Of a stretch of DNA of 64,000 nucleotides, positions 42,615 through 52,171 are shown one piece after another. The position numbers and the translations under genes were made by a program. The DNA comes from Pseudomonadota bacterium. GTDB taxonomy: Bacteria; Pseudomonadota; Gammaproteobacteria; Burkholderiales; Thiobacillaceae. Where the stretch lies: positions 1-64,000 of the forward strand of contig JAJZRU010000005.1 of the NCBI GenBank assembly GCA_021802555.1, in the 5' to 3' direction. Numbering within the stretch: the first letter of the stretch is position 1; every line of letters begins with the position of its first letter. The notes below the pieces were generated by a model that did no database searches, had not been told where the DNA came from, and saw only the letters and a list, made by a program, of their open reading frames with translations.

Positions 42615-44201
42615 TCAGAAGGCAGGGTGCGCCGGCGGAGTCCACTGGTATAGCCAGGTTTCACTCAAGGCCTGGCCGTCTGTACGCAGATAGAGGCGCA
42701 GATTGATCGGCGTCGTTTCCTTGTCAGTGGGCCTGAGATCGAACATCGCTCGTAATCCATGCACCGATTTCAGAGGACGGACGGAGGCGAGTTCGATCTT
42801 GCCTCGGGACGCGGTGATCACCGGCTCGACCTTCGTGTTCCGGCCCAGCATGGGGATATCGCCTCCGGCAAAATCAATCACAAAGCGCCAGGAGAAGTAT
42901 TTTCGCTTCTGCCCCACAACCCCGCCCAAGCCGGTGCGGGTGGCAACTACCTGCGCGCGCGGCGACGAGACCGGCGGCTGCGAACCCCAGTAAAGCCGAT
43001 AGGCAAACAACAATTCCTGGCCGGGGCGCGGCTTCTCGGAGGGATTCCAGAAGGCAACGATGTTGTCGACGGTTTCATCGGATGCCGGCAATTCGATGAG
43101 CTGCACGCAGCCCTTGCCCCAGCCGGATCGCGGTTCGACCCAGAGATCGGGGCGGCGTTCATAAAATGCGCTGTCGTCCTGGTAATGGTCGAAATCCCGG
43201 TCGCGTTGGAGCAGGCCGAAGCCGCGCGGATTTTCGTCGAGATAGGCGTTGACGCGCGGGCTTGCGGGGTTGGTCAGCGGCCGCCATATCCATTCGCCCT
43301 GGCCGGTCCACAGGGACAGCCCATCCGAATCGTGAATTTCCGGCCGCCAGTCATCATCGATGCGGTGATCGTTTTCGCCGTAGAGAAACATGCTGGTCAG
43401 CGGCGCAATGCCGAGCCGCTCGATCGGCTTGCGGGGATAGAGCGCGGCATCGACGTCCATGACCAGCGTGGCCGCCGGATGGATGATGAAGCGGTACGCC
43501 CCGGAAATGCTGGGAGAATCCAACAGCGCATAGACCGTGATTTTCCCTGATTCGGGTTCGGGCTGTTCAAACCAGAAAGCCGTGAAGCGCGGGAACTCCT
43601 CCGGCCGCTCCATGCCGCTGTCGATCGCCAGGCCGCGCGCCGACAGACCGTATTGCATAGTTCCGCCGACTGCGCGGAAATAGCTTGCGCCCAGGAAGGC
43701 GGCGACATCGCGCCGGTGGTCGAGATGGTAAAACAACTGGAAGCCGGCGAACCCAAGATCCCGCCGCAGGTCGGCGCCCTTCAGCCCGCTTTTCCCATAA
43801 TCGAACATCGCCGGATCATAGGCGATTTGCTGCGCCTGGTTGTCCTTGACCGCATACATCTTTACCGGCGTCTTGTAATAGAGGCCAAGATGAAAAAATC
43901 TGACCTCGAAGCGCAGCCGATCCCCCGCCCACAAGGCATGACCGGGCCGGTAGCGGATGGCCTGGAATTGATCCCAATCCAGTTTCCGCACGCTCTCGGG
44001 GAGAGTGTCCGTCGGAGGAACATAGGCCGAGGCGGCCAGCGTACGCGCTTGCCCCTTGAGCCAGGCGTAATCGAAGTGGCGGGGTTTGCCCAGGGTTTTG
44101 AGCGGGGCGTGCGCGGCGCTGCTGCGGCCCGGCATGAGAAAGGCGGCGAGGCCAAGGGCGGCAGAGGCTTTCAGGAAGCTGCGTCGATAGGTGCCAGGCA
44201 T
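42615..44201 (-). CDS. opgD: Glucan biosynthesis protein OpgD
   Basis: Periplasmic protein that shapes osmoregulated periplasmic glucans. The 528-residue precursor has a twin-arginine signal (YRRSFLKASAALGLAAFL, residues 5-22), which is characteristic of OpgD rather than OpgG. The MdoG-like domain follows (FDYAWLKGQARTLA, AFLGASYFRAVG, YGLSARGLAIDSG, SDGLSLWTGQGEWIWRPLTNP). The start at 44201 excludes a 27-residue extension containing repeat sequence. It lies 134 bases after opgH. Confidence 0.93.
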   Translation of the reverse strand: MPGTYRRSFLKASAALGLAAFLMPGRSSAAHAPLKTLGKPRHFDYAWLKGQARTLAASAYVPPTDTLPESVRKLDWDQFQAIRYRPGHALWAGDRLRFEVRFFHLGLYYKTPVKMYAVKDNQAQQIAYDPAMFDYGKSGLKGADLRRDLGFAGFQLFYHLDHRRDVAAFLGASYFRAVGGTMQYGLSARGLAIDSGMERPEEFPRFTAFWFEQPEPESGKITVYALLDSPSISGAYRFIIHPAATLVMDVDAALYPRKPIERLGIAPLTSMFLYGENDHRIDDDWRPEIHDSDGLSLWTGQGEWIWRPLTNPASPRVNAYLDENPRGFGLLQRDRDFDHYQDDSAFYERRPDLWVEPRSGWGKGCVQLIELPASDETVDNIVAFWNPSEKPRPGQELLFAYRLYWGSQPPVSSPRAQVVATRTGLGGVVGQKRKYFSWRFVIDFAGGDIPMLGRNTKVEPVITASRGKIELASVRPLKSVHGLRAMFDLRPTDKETTPINLRLYLRTDGQALSETWLYQWTPPAHPAF

Positions 44202-44222
44202 AAAGAGTCCGTGCCCCCGAGT

Positions 44223-44251
44223 TTTGAACCTGGAAAATTTGAACCTGGAAA
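44223..44251. repeat. Tandem 14-bp direct repeat between opgH and opgD
   Basis: Two exact copies of TTTGAACCTGGAAA at 44223-44236 and 44238-44251 with a period of 15 bases lie about 22 bases upstream of the opgD start. They could be a regulator site or simple slippage. Confidence 0.7.
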
Positions 44252-44335
44252 CCATGGCCAGACGCATCCAAAATGGGGGCACCGAGGCGTGCAGAAAAAT
44301 CGGTATTCACGCAGTCCGCATCCCGCAATGGGCGG

Positions 44336-46825
44336 TCAGCTTCGATTTCCGGGGTGAATGCAGGCCCTGCGCCAGGCAGGGTGGGCTTCCGCCGAAGCCC
44401 AGACTTCGAAATGCAGCCGCGAAAGCGCAGCGGGATCGTTGAGCAGGTGCATTTTCCGGCTTGATTCGAGTGCATCGGGCCCGCGCCTGAGAGCCTCGTC
44501 CACCAGGCGCTCGCGCCGGCTGTCGGCGGCGAAAAGGGGGCGGGAGCGGGGCGCTCCGGCGGCGCAGATCAGGGCATTGGTTGCCGGATCAACTATGGCG
44601 TCGATGAATCCGGGTTGCGTGGCCGCGTGCGCCGTGTATTCGTATGTCCGCTGCAGTTCCTCGGGCGGCTTGAGTTCTTCCGGAATCAGGAAAAACCGCT
44701 GTTTACGAGAATACGAGCCAAGAGATACCCGGCTGGAAAATACCGAAATCGGTATCGACAGCATCAGCGCACCGACCACCGGCAGCAGCCACAACAGGTA
44801 GGAGGGTTTGAGCCAATACACGCCTCCCGCCCAGACCAGGCCCAGGAGCGTATGCCAGCCATGGCGGTGCAGCGCTTCGCGCCAGCCGGTCTTGGCGTCT
44901 TCACGCGACGGCGATTTCCATTTGATCTCCGTGCCCAGCAGCGCGGCCAGAACGAAGCCGGTATGGAATAACATGCGGATCGGCGCCAGCAGGGCCGAAA
45001 AAAGCGATTCCATCAACATGCTCGAGATCAGGCGCAGTTTTCCGCCGAAGCACTTTGCGCGGCTCCAGATCAGCATGACGCTGAGTATCTTGGGCAGAAA
45101 TAGCAGCGCCGCCGTTGCCAGGAAAAGGATGATCGCCCGCCGCGGATCCCATTCCGGCCACAAAGGAAACAACTGAAAGGGGTGAGTGAAGTAGTCCGGC
45201 GCCACGAGCGTATGCACCGCAAGCTGGGCGGTGGAGAGGAATAAAAAGCCCAGCCACAGCGGACCGGATAGGTAGGCGGCTGCGCCGGTCATGAATACCG
45301 CGCGATGCGCGGGGTGCACGCCTTTTGCCAAGAACATGCGTAAATTCTTGAGATTGCCCTGGCACCAGCGGCGGTCGCGCTTGAGCTCGTCTACCAGGTT
45401 GGGCGGCACTTCTTCGTAGCTGCCGGGCAGGTCGTAGGCGATCCAGACGGTCCAGCCGGCACGCCGCATCAGCGCCCCTTCCACAAAATCATGCGAGAGT
45501 ATTTCTCCCGACAATGGCCCGCGGCCGGAAAGGCGGCCGAGCGCGCAATGGCGCATGAAGGGGGCGACGCGGAGAATCGCGTTATGGCCCCAATAATAGG
45601 ACTCCCCCAGTTGCCAGAAATGCAATCCGGCTGCGAAAATCGGCCCGTAAACCCGATTCGCGAATTGCTGCATGCGGGCATGGAGCGTATCACGCCCGGC
45701 GACCCGCGGCACGGTCTGAATAATGCCCACGCCGGTATTGGCCTCCATCAGGCGCACCAGACGCGCCAGGCATTCGCCGCTCATCACGCTGTCGGCGTCG
45801 AGCACGACCATGTAGCGATAGTTGGCCCCCCAGCGCCGACAGAAGTCGGCGATGTTGCCGCTCTTGCGTTTGATGCGATGCTGCCGCCAGCGATAGAACA
45901 CTCGTCCGAAACCATGCACGGCACGGCAGAGCGCGACCCAGGCGTTGATTTCGGCCACGCGATGGTCGGCGCTGCCGCTGTCGCTAAGGACGAAGAAATC
46001 GAAGTGACGCAGTTCGCCGGTACGCGCCAGCGATTCGTAAGTTGCGCGCAATCCGGCGAATACGCGCCCTACGTTTTCGTTGCAGATCGGCATGATCACC
46101 GCGGTGCGTGCATCATCGCCGATAGCCGCATCGGCGGCCGCGCCGACGGAAATGGCGTAGCGGTCGCCGCCCGCGAGCTTTAGCACGAAACCCGCGATCG
46201 CGGTCCAGAAACCTATCGCGACCCAGCCGGACAACAGTGCAAAAAGGATCAGGATGGCGACCTCCAGAACTCGCTGGCCGTGATAAGGCAATACGGCCGT
46301 CATGGCGGTGGTGGAAAAATAGACTTGGGTAAAGATCAGCACGAGCAACGCGAGGCGCCGTATCGTGCCGGCAGTTTGCCAACCCTGCGGGGCGGAGTCG
46401 GCCGGGGGCGCTTTTTCGTCTGATGGGCTGCCTGACGCCGTTTGGGGGCGGCGCGGCGCAAACAGGCCAAAATCCGGCTTGGGGGGCCAATCCGACGGCG
46501 CCATCGTGCGCCGCCGGATCGCCAGCTGGGTGGGCAGGCGCAACGGCATCTGTCCGCCGGCGCCGCCCAAGGCTCCGCACCCTGTCGGCAGGGCTCCTTG
46601 GCCCAGGGCTTGGCGAGCCGGCACGGAAGCCAATGCCGGATTGGCGGGGTCGATACGCTGCCCCGGGCCGGCAAGCGCAGCGTGCAGCTCCGCCATGGCA
46701 TCGCGTTGATGCAGGGCGCATCGCGGGAATATCCGTGACAAAAGTGCGCGGGATTGCCCCGGCGCCAAAGGCAGCCGGTCCAGGTAGCCTTTGCAGACAT
46801 CCCGGATCGGGAAGCCTAGCCTCAA
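44336..46825 (-). CDS. opgH: Glucan glucosyltransferase OpgH
   Basis: Inner-membrane glycosyltransferase that builds the linear beta-glucan backbone from UDP-glucose and exports it. The 829-residue protein has the GT2 motifs VIMPICNENVGRVFAGL, FVLSDSG, MVVLDADSVMSG, HDFVEGALMRRAGW and the processive RRWCQGNLKN motif, with about eight helices. The start is TTG at 46825, overlapping the opgG stop. The first residues (CKGYLDRLPLAPGQ) align with the OpgH N-terminus, which supports this start over the longer frame to 47044. Confidence 0.94.
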   Translation of the reverse strand: MRLGFPIRDVCKGYLDRLPLAPGQSRALLSRIFPRCALHQRDAMAELHAALAGPGQRIDPANPALASVPARQALGQGALPTGCGALGGAGGQMPLRLPTQLAIRRRTMAPSDWPPKPDFGLFAPRRPQTASGSPSDEKAPPADSAPQGWQTAGTIRRLALLVLIFTQVYFSTTAMTAVLPYHGQRVLEVAILILFALLSGWVAIGFWTAIAGFVLKLAGGDRYAISVGAAADAAIGDDARTAVIMPICNENVGRVFAGLRATYESLARTGELRHFDFFVLSDSGSADHRVAEINAWVALCRAVHGFGRVFYRWRQHRIKRKSGNIADFCRRWGANYRYMVVLDADSVMSGECLARLVRLMEANTGVGIIQTVPRVAGRDTLHARMQQFANRVYGPIFAAGLHFWQLGESYYWGHNAILRVAPFMRHCALGRLSGRGPLSGEILSHDFVEGALMRRAGWTVWIAYDLPGSYEEVPPNLVDELKRDRRWCQGNLKNLRMFLAKGVHPAHRAVFMTGAAAYLSGPLWLGFLFLSTAQLAVHTLVAPDYFTHPFQLFPLWPEWDPRRAIILFLATAALLFLPKILSVMLIWSRAKCFGGKLRLISSMLMESLFSALLAPIRMLFHTGFVLAALLGTEIKWKSPSREDAKTGWREALHRHGWHTLLGLVWAGGVYWLKPSYLLWLLPVVGALMLSIPISVFSSRVSLGSYSRKQRFFLIPEELKPPEELQRTYEYTAHAATQPGFIDAIVDPATNALICAAGAPRSRPLFAADSRRERLVDEALRRGPDALESSRKMHLLNDPAALSRLHFEVWASAEAHPAWRRACIHPGNRS

Positions 46826-48363
46826 TCGGGCGGCAGTATGTAGCTCCACGTCTCTGATATCCTCTTGTTTCCGTTGTGCAAAGAAGCGCGCATTTCCACC
46901 GGCTTGGCGGCGTCGAGCCGCTGCAGGCGCAATATCAGCCGCCAACCGCCGATTGCCTCGTTGCGAAACAGTTTCTGTTCTATCAGCTTGCCGTTTGGAC
47001 CGACGGAAATGACCGCCTCGGGCTTGAAATCGGGAGCGCCGCAATCAGGGCAGGCGCCTTCGAAATCGACTGCCAGAGAGATGCTGCCGTCGGGCGCATG
47101 GGTATAGTCACGCCCATACAGCGTTTGCGCCACCCACAACTCGGGCGGCCGGGTCTCCTGATCCTTTTCCCACGATATCGAGTAGGCGATGTCGTAGGGG
47201 GCTTTCGGCGCGGGAGGCTGAGCCGGCACCCAGTAGGCGACGATGTTGTCGTTGGTTTCGTCAGGCGTGGGGATCTCTACCAATTCGATGCGGCCGGCGC
47301 CCCATTGGGTTTTTGGTTCGATCCAGGCGCTCGGCCGCAGTTCGTAGCGCGAACCTGGGTCTTCGTATTGAAAAAAACTGCGCTCGCGCTGCATCAGGCC
47401 GAAGCCGAGGGGGTTGGTGGTTGCAAACGAAGTGACCAGCAGGCGTTTTGGGTTGGCCAGAGGACGCCAGATCCACTCGTGGTTGGCCATATGAATCGAA
47501 AGCCCGTCGGAGTCGTGCACCGCCGGCCGAAAGTCGTCGTGGTCGGGATGTTGCCCGGGGCCGAAAAAGAACATGCTGCTCAAGGGCGCTATCCCCAACT
47601 TGCCTACGGCGCTGCGCAGATAGAGGCGAGCCTTTACTTCCACCACCGTGTCGACGCCCGGCCGCAACACAAAACGGTAGGCACCCGTTGCGCGGGGCGA
47701 ATCGAGCAGGCCGTAAATGGTCAAAGTTCTATCCGTGGCGCGCGGGCGCATCAGCCAGAATTCCACAAACCGCGGAAATTCCTCGCCGGATTCAAGCGCC
47801 GTGTCGATCGCCAAGCCGCGAGCCGACAGGCCGTAGCGCTGCCCTTTCCCGAGGGCGCGAAAATAGCTCGCGCCCAGAAACGACAGCACTTCGTCTTTGC
47901 GCTTGGCTGAATTGATCGGAAAACGCACTCGAAAACCCGCGAAGCCCAGGCCGCGCAGCTTGCCGGGATCGATCTTGTTGGGGCCATAGTCGAAGGCGGC
48001 CGGATCAAAGGGAATTTCGTGCACCCCGTGGGCCGTGACTTCGTTGATTTTGACCGGCAGGTCGAAATGCCAGCCTAGAGGGAAAAAGTCGACCTCGAAA
48101 GCATCCTTGGTGTCGTGCCAGAGGGCCTTTTCCGGTTTGTAGTGGATTTCGTGGTAACGTGCGTAACCAAGATTGCGCAGTTCCGCCGGGAGGGCGACTT
48201 CAGGTTTCTTGTACGATTGTTCCGCCAACTGGCGGGCGCGCTGCGCCACATCTTGAAAATCGAATGCCGATGCGGGGATGGGCATGAAGCCGAGCAGCAG
48301 GCCGGCGATGCCGGCAAGCCCTAGGAGCAGCCCGCGGTGCGGGGAAAGTGTTGGAGCAGCCAT
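46822..48363 (-). CDS. opgG: Glucan biosynthesis protein OpgG
   Basis: Periplasmic protein required for osmoregulated periplasmic glucan synthesis, probably adding beta-1,6 branches. The 513-residue precursor has a Sec-type signal peptide (residues 1-33, ending PASAFDF) and the MdoG domain (FDFQDVAQRARQLAEQSYKKP, FLGASYFRALGKGQRYGLSARGLAIDT, SDGLSIHMANHEWIWRPLANP). It is the first gene of opgG-opgH-opgD. It is divergent from nfeD across a 352-base AT-rich gap with a perfect palindrome. Confidence 0.95.
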   Translation of the reverse strand: MAAPTLSPHRGLLLGLAGIAGLLLGFMPIPASAFDFQDVAQRARQLAEQSYKKPEVALPAELRNLGYARYHEIHYKPEKALWHDTKDAFEVDFFPLGWHFDLPVKINEVTAHGVHEIPFDPAAFDYGPNKIDPGKLRGLGFAGFRVRFPINSAKRKDEVLSFLGASYFRALGKGQRYGLSARGLAIDTALESGEEFPRFVEFWLMRPRATDRTLTIYGLLDSPRATGAYRFVLRPGVDTVVEVKARLYLRSAVGKLGIAPLSSMFFFGPGQHPDHDDFRPAVHDSDGLSIHMANHEWIWRPLANPKRLLVTSFATTNPLGFGLMQRERSFFQYEDPGSRYELRPSAWIEPKTQWGAGRIELVEIPTPDETNDNIVAYWVPAQPPAPKAPYDIAYSISWEKDQETRPPELWVAQTLYGRDYTHAPDGSISLAVDFEGACPDCGAPDFKPEAVISVGPNGKLIEQKLFRNEAIGGWRLILRLQRLDAAKPVEMRASLHNGNKRISETWSYILPPD

Positions 48364-48507
48364 GTGAACGCACGAGATTCGGAGAAGGATATAGAAACGC
48401 GAACATCCCTAGGGTGGTCTCCGAGTGCGCCGACGCCATCATTGTTCTTTCCATTTTTTTCAAGTTTAGCGGCGATTCTAAGCTCGCTGCAAGACCGGTC
48501 GCGAGTA

Positions 48508-48545
48508 TATTGATGGGAGCCCAAGTACTTGGGCTCCCATCAATA
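48508..48545. repeat. Perfect 38-bp palindrome
   Basis: The left arm TATTGATGGGAGCCCAAGT is followed without a spacer by its exact reverse complement, centred on GTAC. It lies in a divergent promoter region, not at a gene end, so a bidirectional terminator is unlikely; an operator or cruciform site is possible. Confidence 0.9.
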
Positions 48546-48637
48546 ATTAAATCCGACAAGGTTTAATCTCAGATCAATAATGAATGGCGCATCTATAGAA
48601 CCCCCTGCGAGTCCTTGCGCAATCCTGCGATTCTTCA

Positions 48638-48669
48638 CGCCCGTCCGTTGCGTGCGCGACGGACGGGCG
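48638..48669 (+). promoter_or_regulatory. Strong hairpin in the nfeD leader
   Basis: CGCCCGTCCGTTGCG pairs with CGCGACGGACGGGCG around a two-base centre; 14 of 15 pairs are canonical and one is a wobble (the inner pairs would open to form a loop). No T-run follows. It lies about 45 bases before the nfeD start and may affect its mRNA. Confidence 0.6.
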
Positions 48670-48715
48670 GTGTTGCGGATGTTATTTAGAAGACCCTTAA
48701 TTAAGGAGACCCGCG

Positions 48716-49120
48716 ATGCCTCCTCACGTGTTTTGGTGGGTATTGGCCTTGCTGTTGGTGGCGCTGGAACTGACCACCGGCACTTTCTATCTGCTGCTGT
48801 ACGGTGTTGCTGCTGGGGCGGCCGGTCTGGCCGGCTGGCTGGGAATGGGCGTCGAGTGGCAGTTGCTCGTGGCGGCCGCTATTGCCGCGGCCGGGACGTT
48901 CGCCTTGCGCCGCTGGCGCAACCCCAGCAGCGGCGGACCGGGGTTGCAGGATCTGGACATCGGCCGGCAGGTGCAGGTGGAGTCGTGGAGCGCAGGCCGC
49001 GGCCAGGTGCGCTATCGCGGCACGGAGTGGGATGCCGAGGCCGAAAATGCCGCGGTGGATCCCGCCCGGCCGCTTTACGTGCGCGCCATCCGCGGCACCA
49101 TGCTGGTAGTGGGCAATTGA
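48716..49120 (+). CDS. NfeD-family membrane protein
   Basis: A 134-residue short NfeD protein. Two or three N-terminal helices (residues 5-60) are followed by the soluble OB-fold NfeD domain (about 75-133, GRQVQVESWSAGRGQVRYRGTEWDAEAE). Such proteins work with SPFH/stomatin partners in the membrane. The neighbouring SPFH gene 25 bases downstream fits the standard pair. The ATG has an AAGGAG site inside a CCTTAATTAAGG palindrome. Confidence 0.9.
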   Translation: MPPHVFWWVLALLLVALELTTGTFYLLLYGVAAGAAGLAGWLGMGVEWQLLVAAAIAAAGTFALRRWRNPSSGGPGLQDLDIGRQVQVESWSAGRGQVRYRGTEWDAEAENAAVDPARPLYVRAIRGTMLVVGN

Positions 49121-49144
49121 TCAAGAAAACGGGGAGGAATAAAC

Positions 49145-50056
49145 ATGGGTAGCGTATTGCTGGTACTGCTCATCGCCGTCATCATCGTCGTCGCCCAGGG
49201 GGTGCGCGTGGTGCCGCAGCAGCACGCCTGGGTGGTGGAGCGCCTCGGCAAGTTCCACGCCGTGCTGGCGCCGGGCTTGAATCTGGTCATTCCCTTCGTG
49301 GATCGCGTCGCCTACAGGCACGTGCTCAAGGAAATCCCGCTCGACGTGCCCAGCCAGGTGTGCATCACCAAGGACAATACCCAGCTGGCGGTGGACGGCA
49401 TCCTCTATTTCCAGATCACCGATCCGCGCCAGGCATCCTATGGCACCAGCGATTACGTTGCCGCCATCACGCAGCTGGCGCAGACCACGCTGCGTTCGGT
49501 CGTCGGCCGCATGGAGCTGGACAAGACCTTCGAGGAGCGCGATGAAATCAACCACCACGTGGTGGCGGTCATCAACGAAGCGTCCATCAACTGGGGCGTG
49601 AAGGTGCTGCGCTACGAAATCAAGGATCTCACGCCGCCCACGGAAATCCTCCACGCCATGCAGCGCCAGATCACCGCCGAGCGGGAAAAGCGCGCGGTGA
49701 TCGCCTCCTCCGAAGGCAAGATGCAGGAGCAGATCAATCTCGCGACGGGCGAACGCGAGGCCGCGATCAAAGAGTCCGAAGGGGAGCGTACTGCTGCCAT
49801 CAACCGCGCCCAGGGCGAGGCCGAAGCCATCAAGGCCGTGGCCGACGCCACCGCCCAGGCCATCACGCGCATCGCCGAGGCCATCCAGCATCCCGGCGGC
49901 ATGCAGGCGGTGAACCTGAAGGTGGCGGAAAAATATGTGGACGCCTTCGCCGGGCTCGCCAGGGCCAACAACACCTTGATCGTACCCAGCAACATGGCGG
50001 ATCTGAGTTCCCTCATCGGCTCCGCCATGACGGTGATCAAGGAGACCCGCGCCTGA
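49145..50056 (+). CDS. SPFH/stomatin-family protein (QmcA-like)
   Basis: A 303-residue membrane-anchored SPFH protein that assembles into ring- or cage-like oligomers. It has an N-terminal helix (residues 3-20), the SPFH domain (RVVPQQHAWVVERLGKFHAVLAPGLNLVIPF onward to about residue 190), and a charged coiled coil rich in Glu and Ala (TAEREKRAVIASSEGKMQEQINLATGEREAAIKESEGER-type sequence, 180-240). A GGGGAGG site precedes the start. It is probably co-transcribed with nfeD and convergent with the next gene. Confidence 0.93.
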   Translation: MGSVLLVLLIAVIIVVAQGVRVVPQQHAWVVERLGKFHAVLAPGLNLVIPFVDRVAYRHVLKEIPLDVPSQVCITKDNTQLAVDGILYFQITDPRQASYGTSDYVAAITQLAQTTLRSVVGRMELDKTFEERDEINHHVVAVINEASINWGVKVLRYEIKDLTPPTEILHAMQRQITAEREKRAVIASSEGKMQEQINLATGEREAAIKESEGERTAAINRAQGEAEAIKAVADATAQAITRIAEAIQHPGGMQAVNLKVAEKYVDAFAGLARANNTLIVPSNMADLSSLIGSAMTVIKETRA

Positions 50057-50090
50057 TCCTTATGGTCGGGGTCGCCGGGGGATGTCCGGG

Positions 50091-52019
50091 TTATCCCTGG
50101 TGCGAAAAACTGGGCGGCGCCATCGGGTTGCCCAGGTGCATGAGATAGGGGTCGGTGGTGGACTGATCGCCCAGTTGGGCATCGACCGGCATCACGCTGC
50201 ACAAGTCTGGCGTGGCGTCGGCGGCGCTGCCCCTGCACAGCGATGCGATGTAGGCACTGCGTATCTGGTAGGCAGCCTGCCCGGCGGAATGCACGTAATA
50301 GCGCTGCGCCAGATCGAAAGCGGCATTGCCGGCCGCCACCCGGTCCAGGCCATAGAGGGCCAGGCTCTTGGTCAGGAGCGCCGCCGGATAATAGGGGCCG
50401 AAGTGCAGCGAATTGTCCAGCGACACCAGGGCCTGCTTGTATTGGCGCAGGCTCAGTTGGGCTTCGCCCAGCGCCGTATAGGCGAAGGAGAGAAACCATT
50501 TGTTGCCCTGCGCTAGTTGCGGGCCGTGAGCGGAAGTTTGTCCGGTCTGCATGGCCAGGCCGTCGCCGATGAGTTGGGAGGCTTCCTTGAAGTTGCCGGT
50601 GCGCAGCTGCCAGAAGCCGTACAACACCTTGAAATAGGCGTTGTCGGTGCCCGCGGGGTCGCGCTTCTTCCAGTCGGTGAGGATGCGGCCGGCGATGTCC
50701 ATGCGCTGATAGCGGATGGCGGCGCCGGCATAGCTGTAGCGCACGAAATCCATGTCGGGATGCTTGGCGTAGGCCCAGCCCCACAGCGTCAGATCGTTCC
50801 GCCAATGCGGCTGGTCCTGCCGCACGCTGACGAGGGCATAGACCGTCCAGGCTGCCGCCAGCGCGGGCAAGGCGTAGCGCAGGGCCGTGGCGGCGGGGGA
50901 AAACCTGGGCGGCGGCAGGCGCATGAGGCCGATGGCGAGGAAGGCCAGCGGCAGCACCAGGAAGCGCTCGTGCCCGATGTTGCCGCCTATGGTGAGCGGC
51001 AGGATGTTGAGCACGGGCAGCAGGGCGGCGAACCAGGCAACGAAGAGGATGCCGGGCACGGAACGGCGCCAGAGCGCGGCAGCGGAAGCCAGCGCGGCCA
51101 GAGCCAGGGCGCCTAGACCCACCCAGCGGTCGGCGAGCGTCATCTGCTCCGGACTGAACGGATGCATGGGATTGATGCTCGCGAAGGGCCACAGGCTCAT
51201 TTTCACGTAGAAAATCAGGGTCTGGCCCACGAAAGCCGCATGGCCGACGGCATGGTGGAAATCGGATTCCACGCCGGCGTCGTAATGCACGAAGCCGGGC
51301 ATGGCGATCTTGCGGATGACGAGGTAAGCGATGCCAGTGGCGAGCAGCAGGGCGTACATGCCCGCGTCGCGGCGCCAGACGTGGCGCGGAAGATCGCGCC
51401 AGGAGACGTCGCGATCACGCCCGGCCAGGAGTAGCAGGAAGACCAGCAGGGGCAGGGTGGCGGCCATCTCCTTGGACAGCGCGGCGAGGAAGAAGCATGC
51501 CGATACTGCCAGGGCGCGGCGCCAGTCGGAGAGCTTGAGCGCCGCCAGCAGGGCGGCCAGGGAGAAGAAGGTGACCATGAGGTCGAAGCGCCCGGCGACC
51601 CAGGTGACGGGCTCGATCAAGGCGGGGTGCAGGCCGTAGATCAGGCCGGCGACGATCGCTTTCAGCGTGGGGCGCGGCGTCCCGCGCACGAAGTGGCGGG
51701 CGAGCGCCATCACCAGGCTGACGTTGGCCAGATGGAGGAGCAGGTTGATGCCGTGAGCCCAGGCCGGGCTGGTGCCCAGGGCCAGGAATTCGGCGGCGAA
51801 GCTCGCCAGTACCAGCGGACGCATGTAGGTGGTGCCGGGCAGGATGGGTTGCCACAGGGCATGCCAGATGAGGCCGGGCGTGCGCAGGTCGGGGGTGTTG
51901 AGGAAGAGCGAGTTGTCGTCCCAGACATAGCCGAAGTGGATGGCTTGCCCGAAAGCGAGGCCGATGGCGAGCAAAACGAGGGCAGGGGGCAGCCAGCGGG
52001 GCGGAGGAGGCAGCGTCAT
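50091..52019 (-). CDS. GT-C type membrane protein with C-terminal TPRs
   Basis: A 642-residue polytopic protein. The first 430 residues hold about ten to twelve helices with an early YVWDDNSLF motif (acidic DD in the first periplasmic loop) as in GT-C glycosyltransferases using polyprenyl-phosphate sugars. Residues 460-620 form tetratricopeptide-like repeats (WFLSFAYTALGEAQLSLRQYKQALVSLDNSL). The layout resembles TMTC/O-mannosyltransferase-like proteins of bacteria. The start at 52019 (MTLPPPPRW) was chosen over a 14-residue extension. Substrate is unknown; protein glycosylation is a guess. Confidence 0.75.
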   Translation of the reverse strand: MTLPPPPRWLPPALVLLAIGLAFGQAIHFGYVWDDNSLFLNTPDLRTPGLIWHALWQPILPGTTYMRPLVLASFAAEFLALGTSPAWAHGINLLLHLANVSLVMALARHFVRGTPRPTLKAIVAGLIYGLHPALIEPVTWVAGRFDLMVTFFSLAALLAALKLSDWRRALAVSACFFLAALSKEMAATLPLLVFLLLLAGRDRDVSWRDLPRHVWRRDAGMYALLLATGIAYLVIRKIAMPGFVHYDAGVESDFHHAVGHAAFVGQTLIFYVKMSLWPFASINPMHPFSPEQMTLADRWVGLGALALAALASAAALWRRSVPGILFVAWFAALLPVLNILPLTIGGNIGHERFLVLPLAFLAIGLMRLPPPRFSPAATALRYALPALAAAWTVYALVSVRQDQPHWRNDLTLWGWAYAKHPDMDFVRYSYAGAAIRYQRMDIAGRILTDWKKRDPAGTDNAYFKVLYGFWQLRTGNFKEASQLIGDGLAMQTGQTSAHGPQLAQGNKWFLSFAYTALGEAQLSLRQYKQALVSLDNSLHFGPYYPAALLTKSLALYGLDRVAAGNAAFDLAQRYYVHSAGQAAYQIRSAYIASLCRGSAADATPDLCSVMPVDAQLGDQSTTDPYLMHLGNPMAPPSFSHQG

Positions 52020-52048
52020 GATGGCCGGGGCGAGGATACGGGAGCAGG

Positions 52049-52077
52049 CGAAAACCTTCAAATTCTACCGGTTTTCG
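52049..52077. terminator. Hairpin between the dynamin-like and GT-C genes
   Basis: CGAAAACC (52049-52056) pairs perfectly with GGTTTTCG (52070-52077) around a 13-base loop in the 152-base gap. In the minus direction the stem's A-rich arm is transcribed as CGAAAACC, so it is at best a weak terminator after the dynamin-like gene. Confidence 0.35.
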
Positions 52078-52171
52078 TCTCCGCGGGCGCGTTTGCGAAG
52101 CTGCCGCGTCGGCGATTCGGCAGAGTGTTGGGGGCGCGAGACAGGGGCGCTCGGCGCGGTTGTGCCGGAGT

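Larger units (their letters stand above)
48364..48715. other. Intergenic region between opgG and nfeD
   Basis: This 352-base divergent gap holds no convincing gene and is AT-rich compared with its surroundings between about 48430 and 48600. It contains a perfect 38-base palindrome (48508-48545), a second small hairpin (48546-48567), a 15-bp near-perfect GC hairpin (48638-48669), and a CCTTAATTAAGG palindrome (48695-48706) that includes the nfeD ribosome binding site. Promoters for opgG and nfeD must lie here, but none was identified with confidence. Confidence 0.7.
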
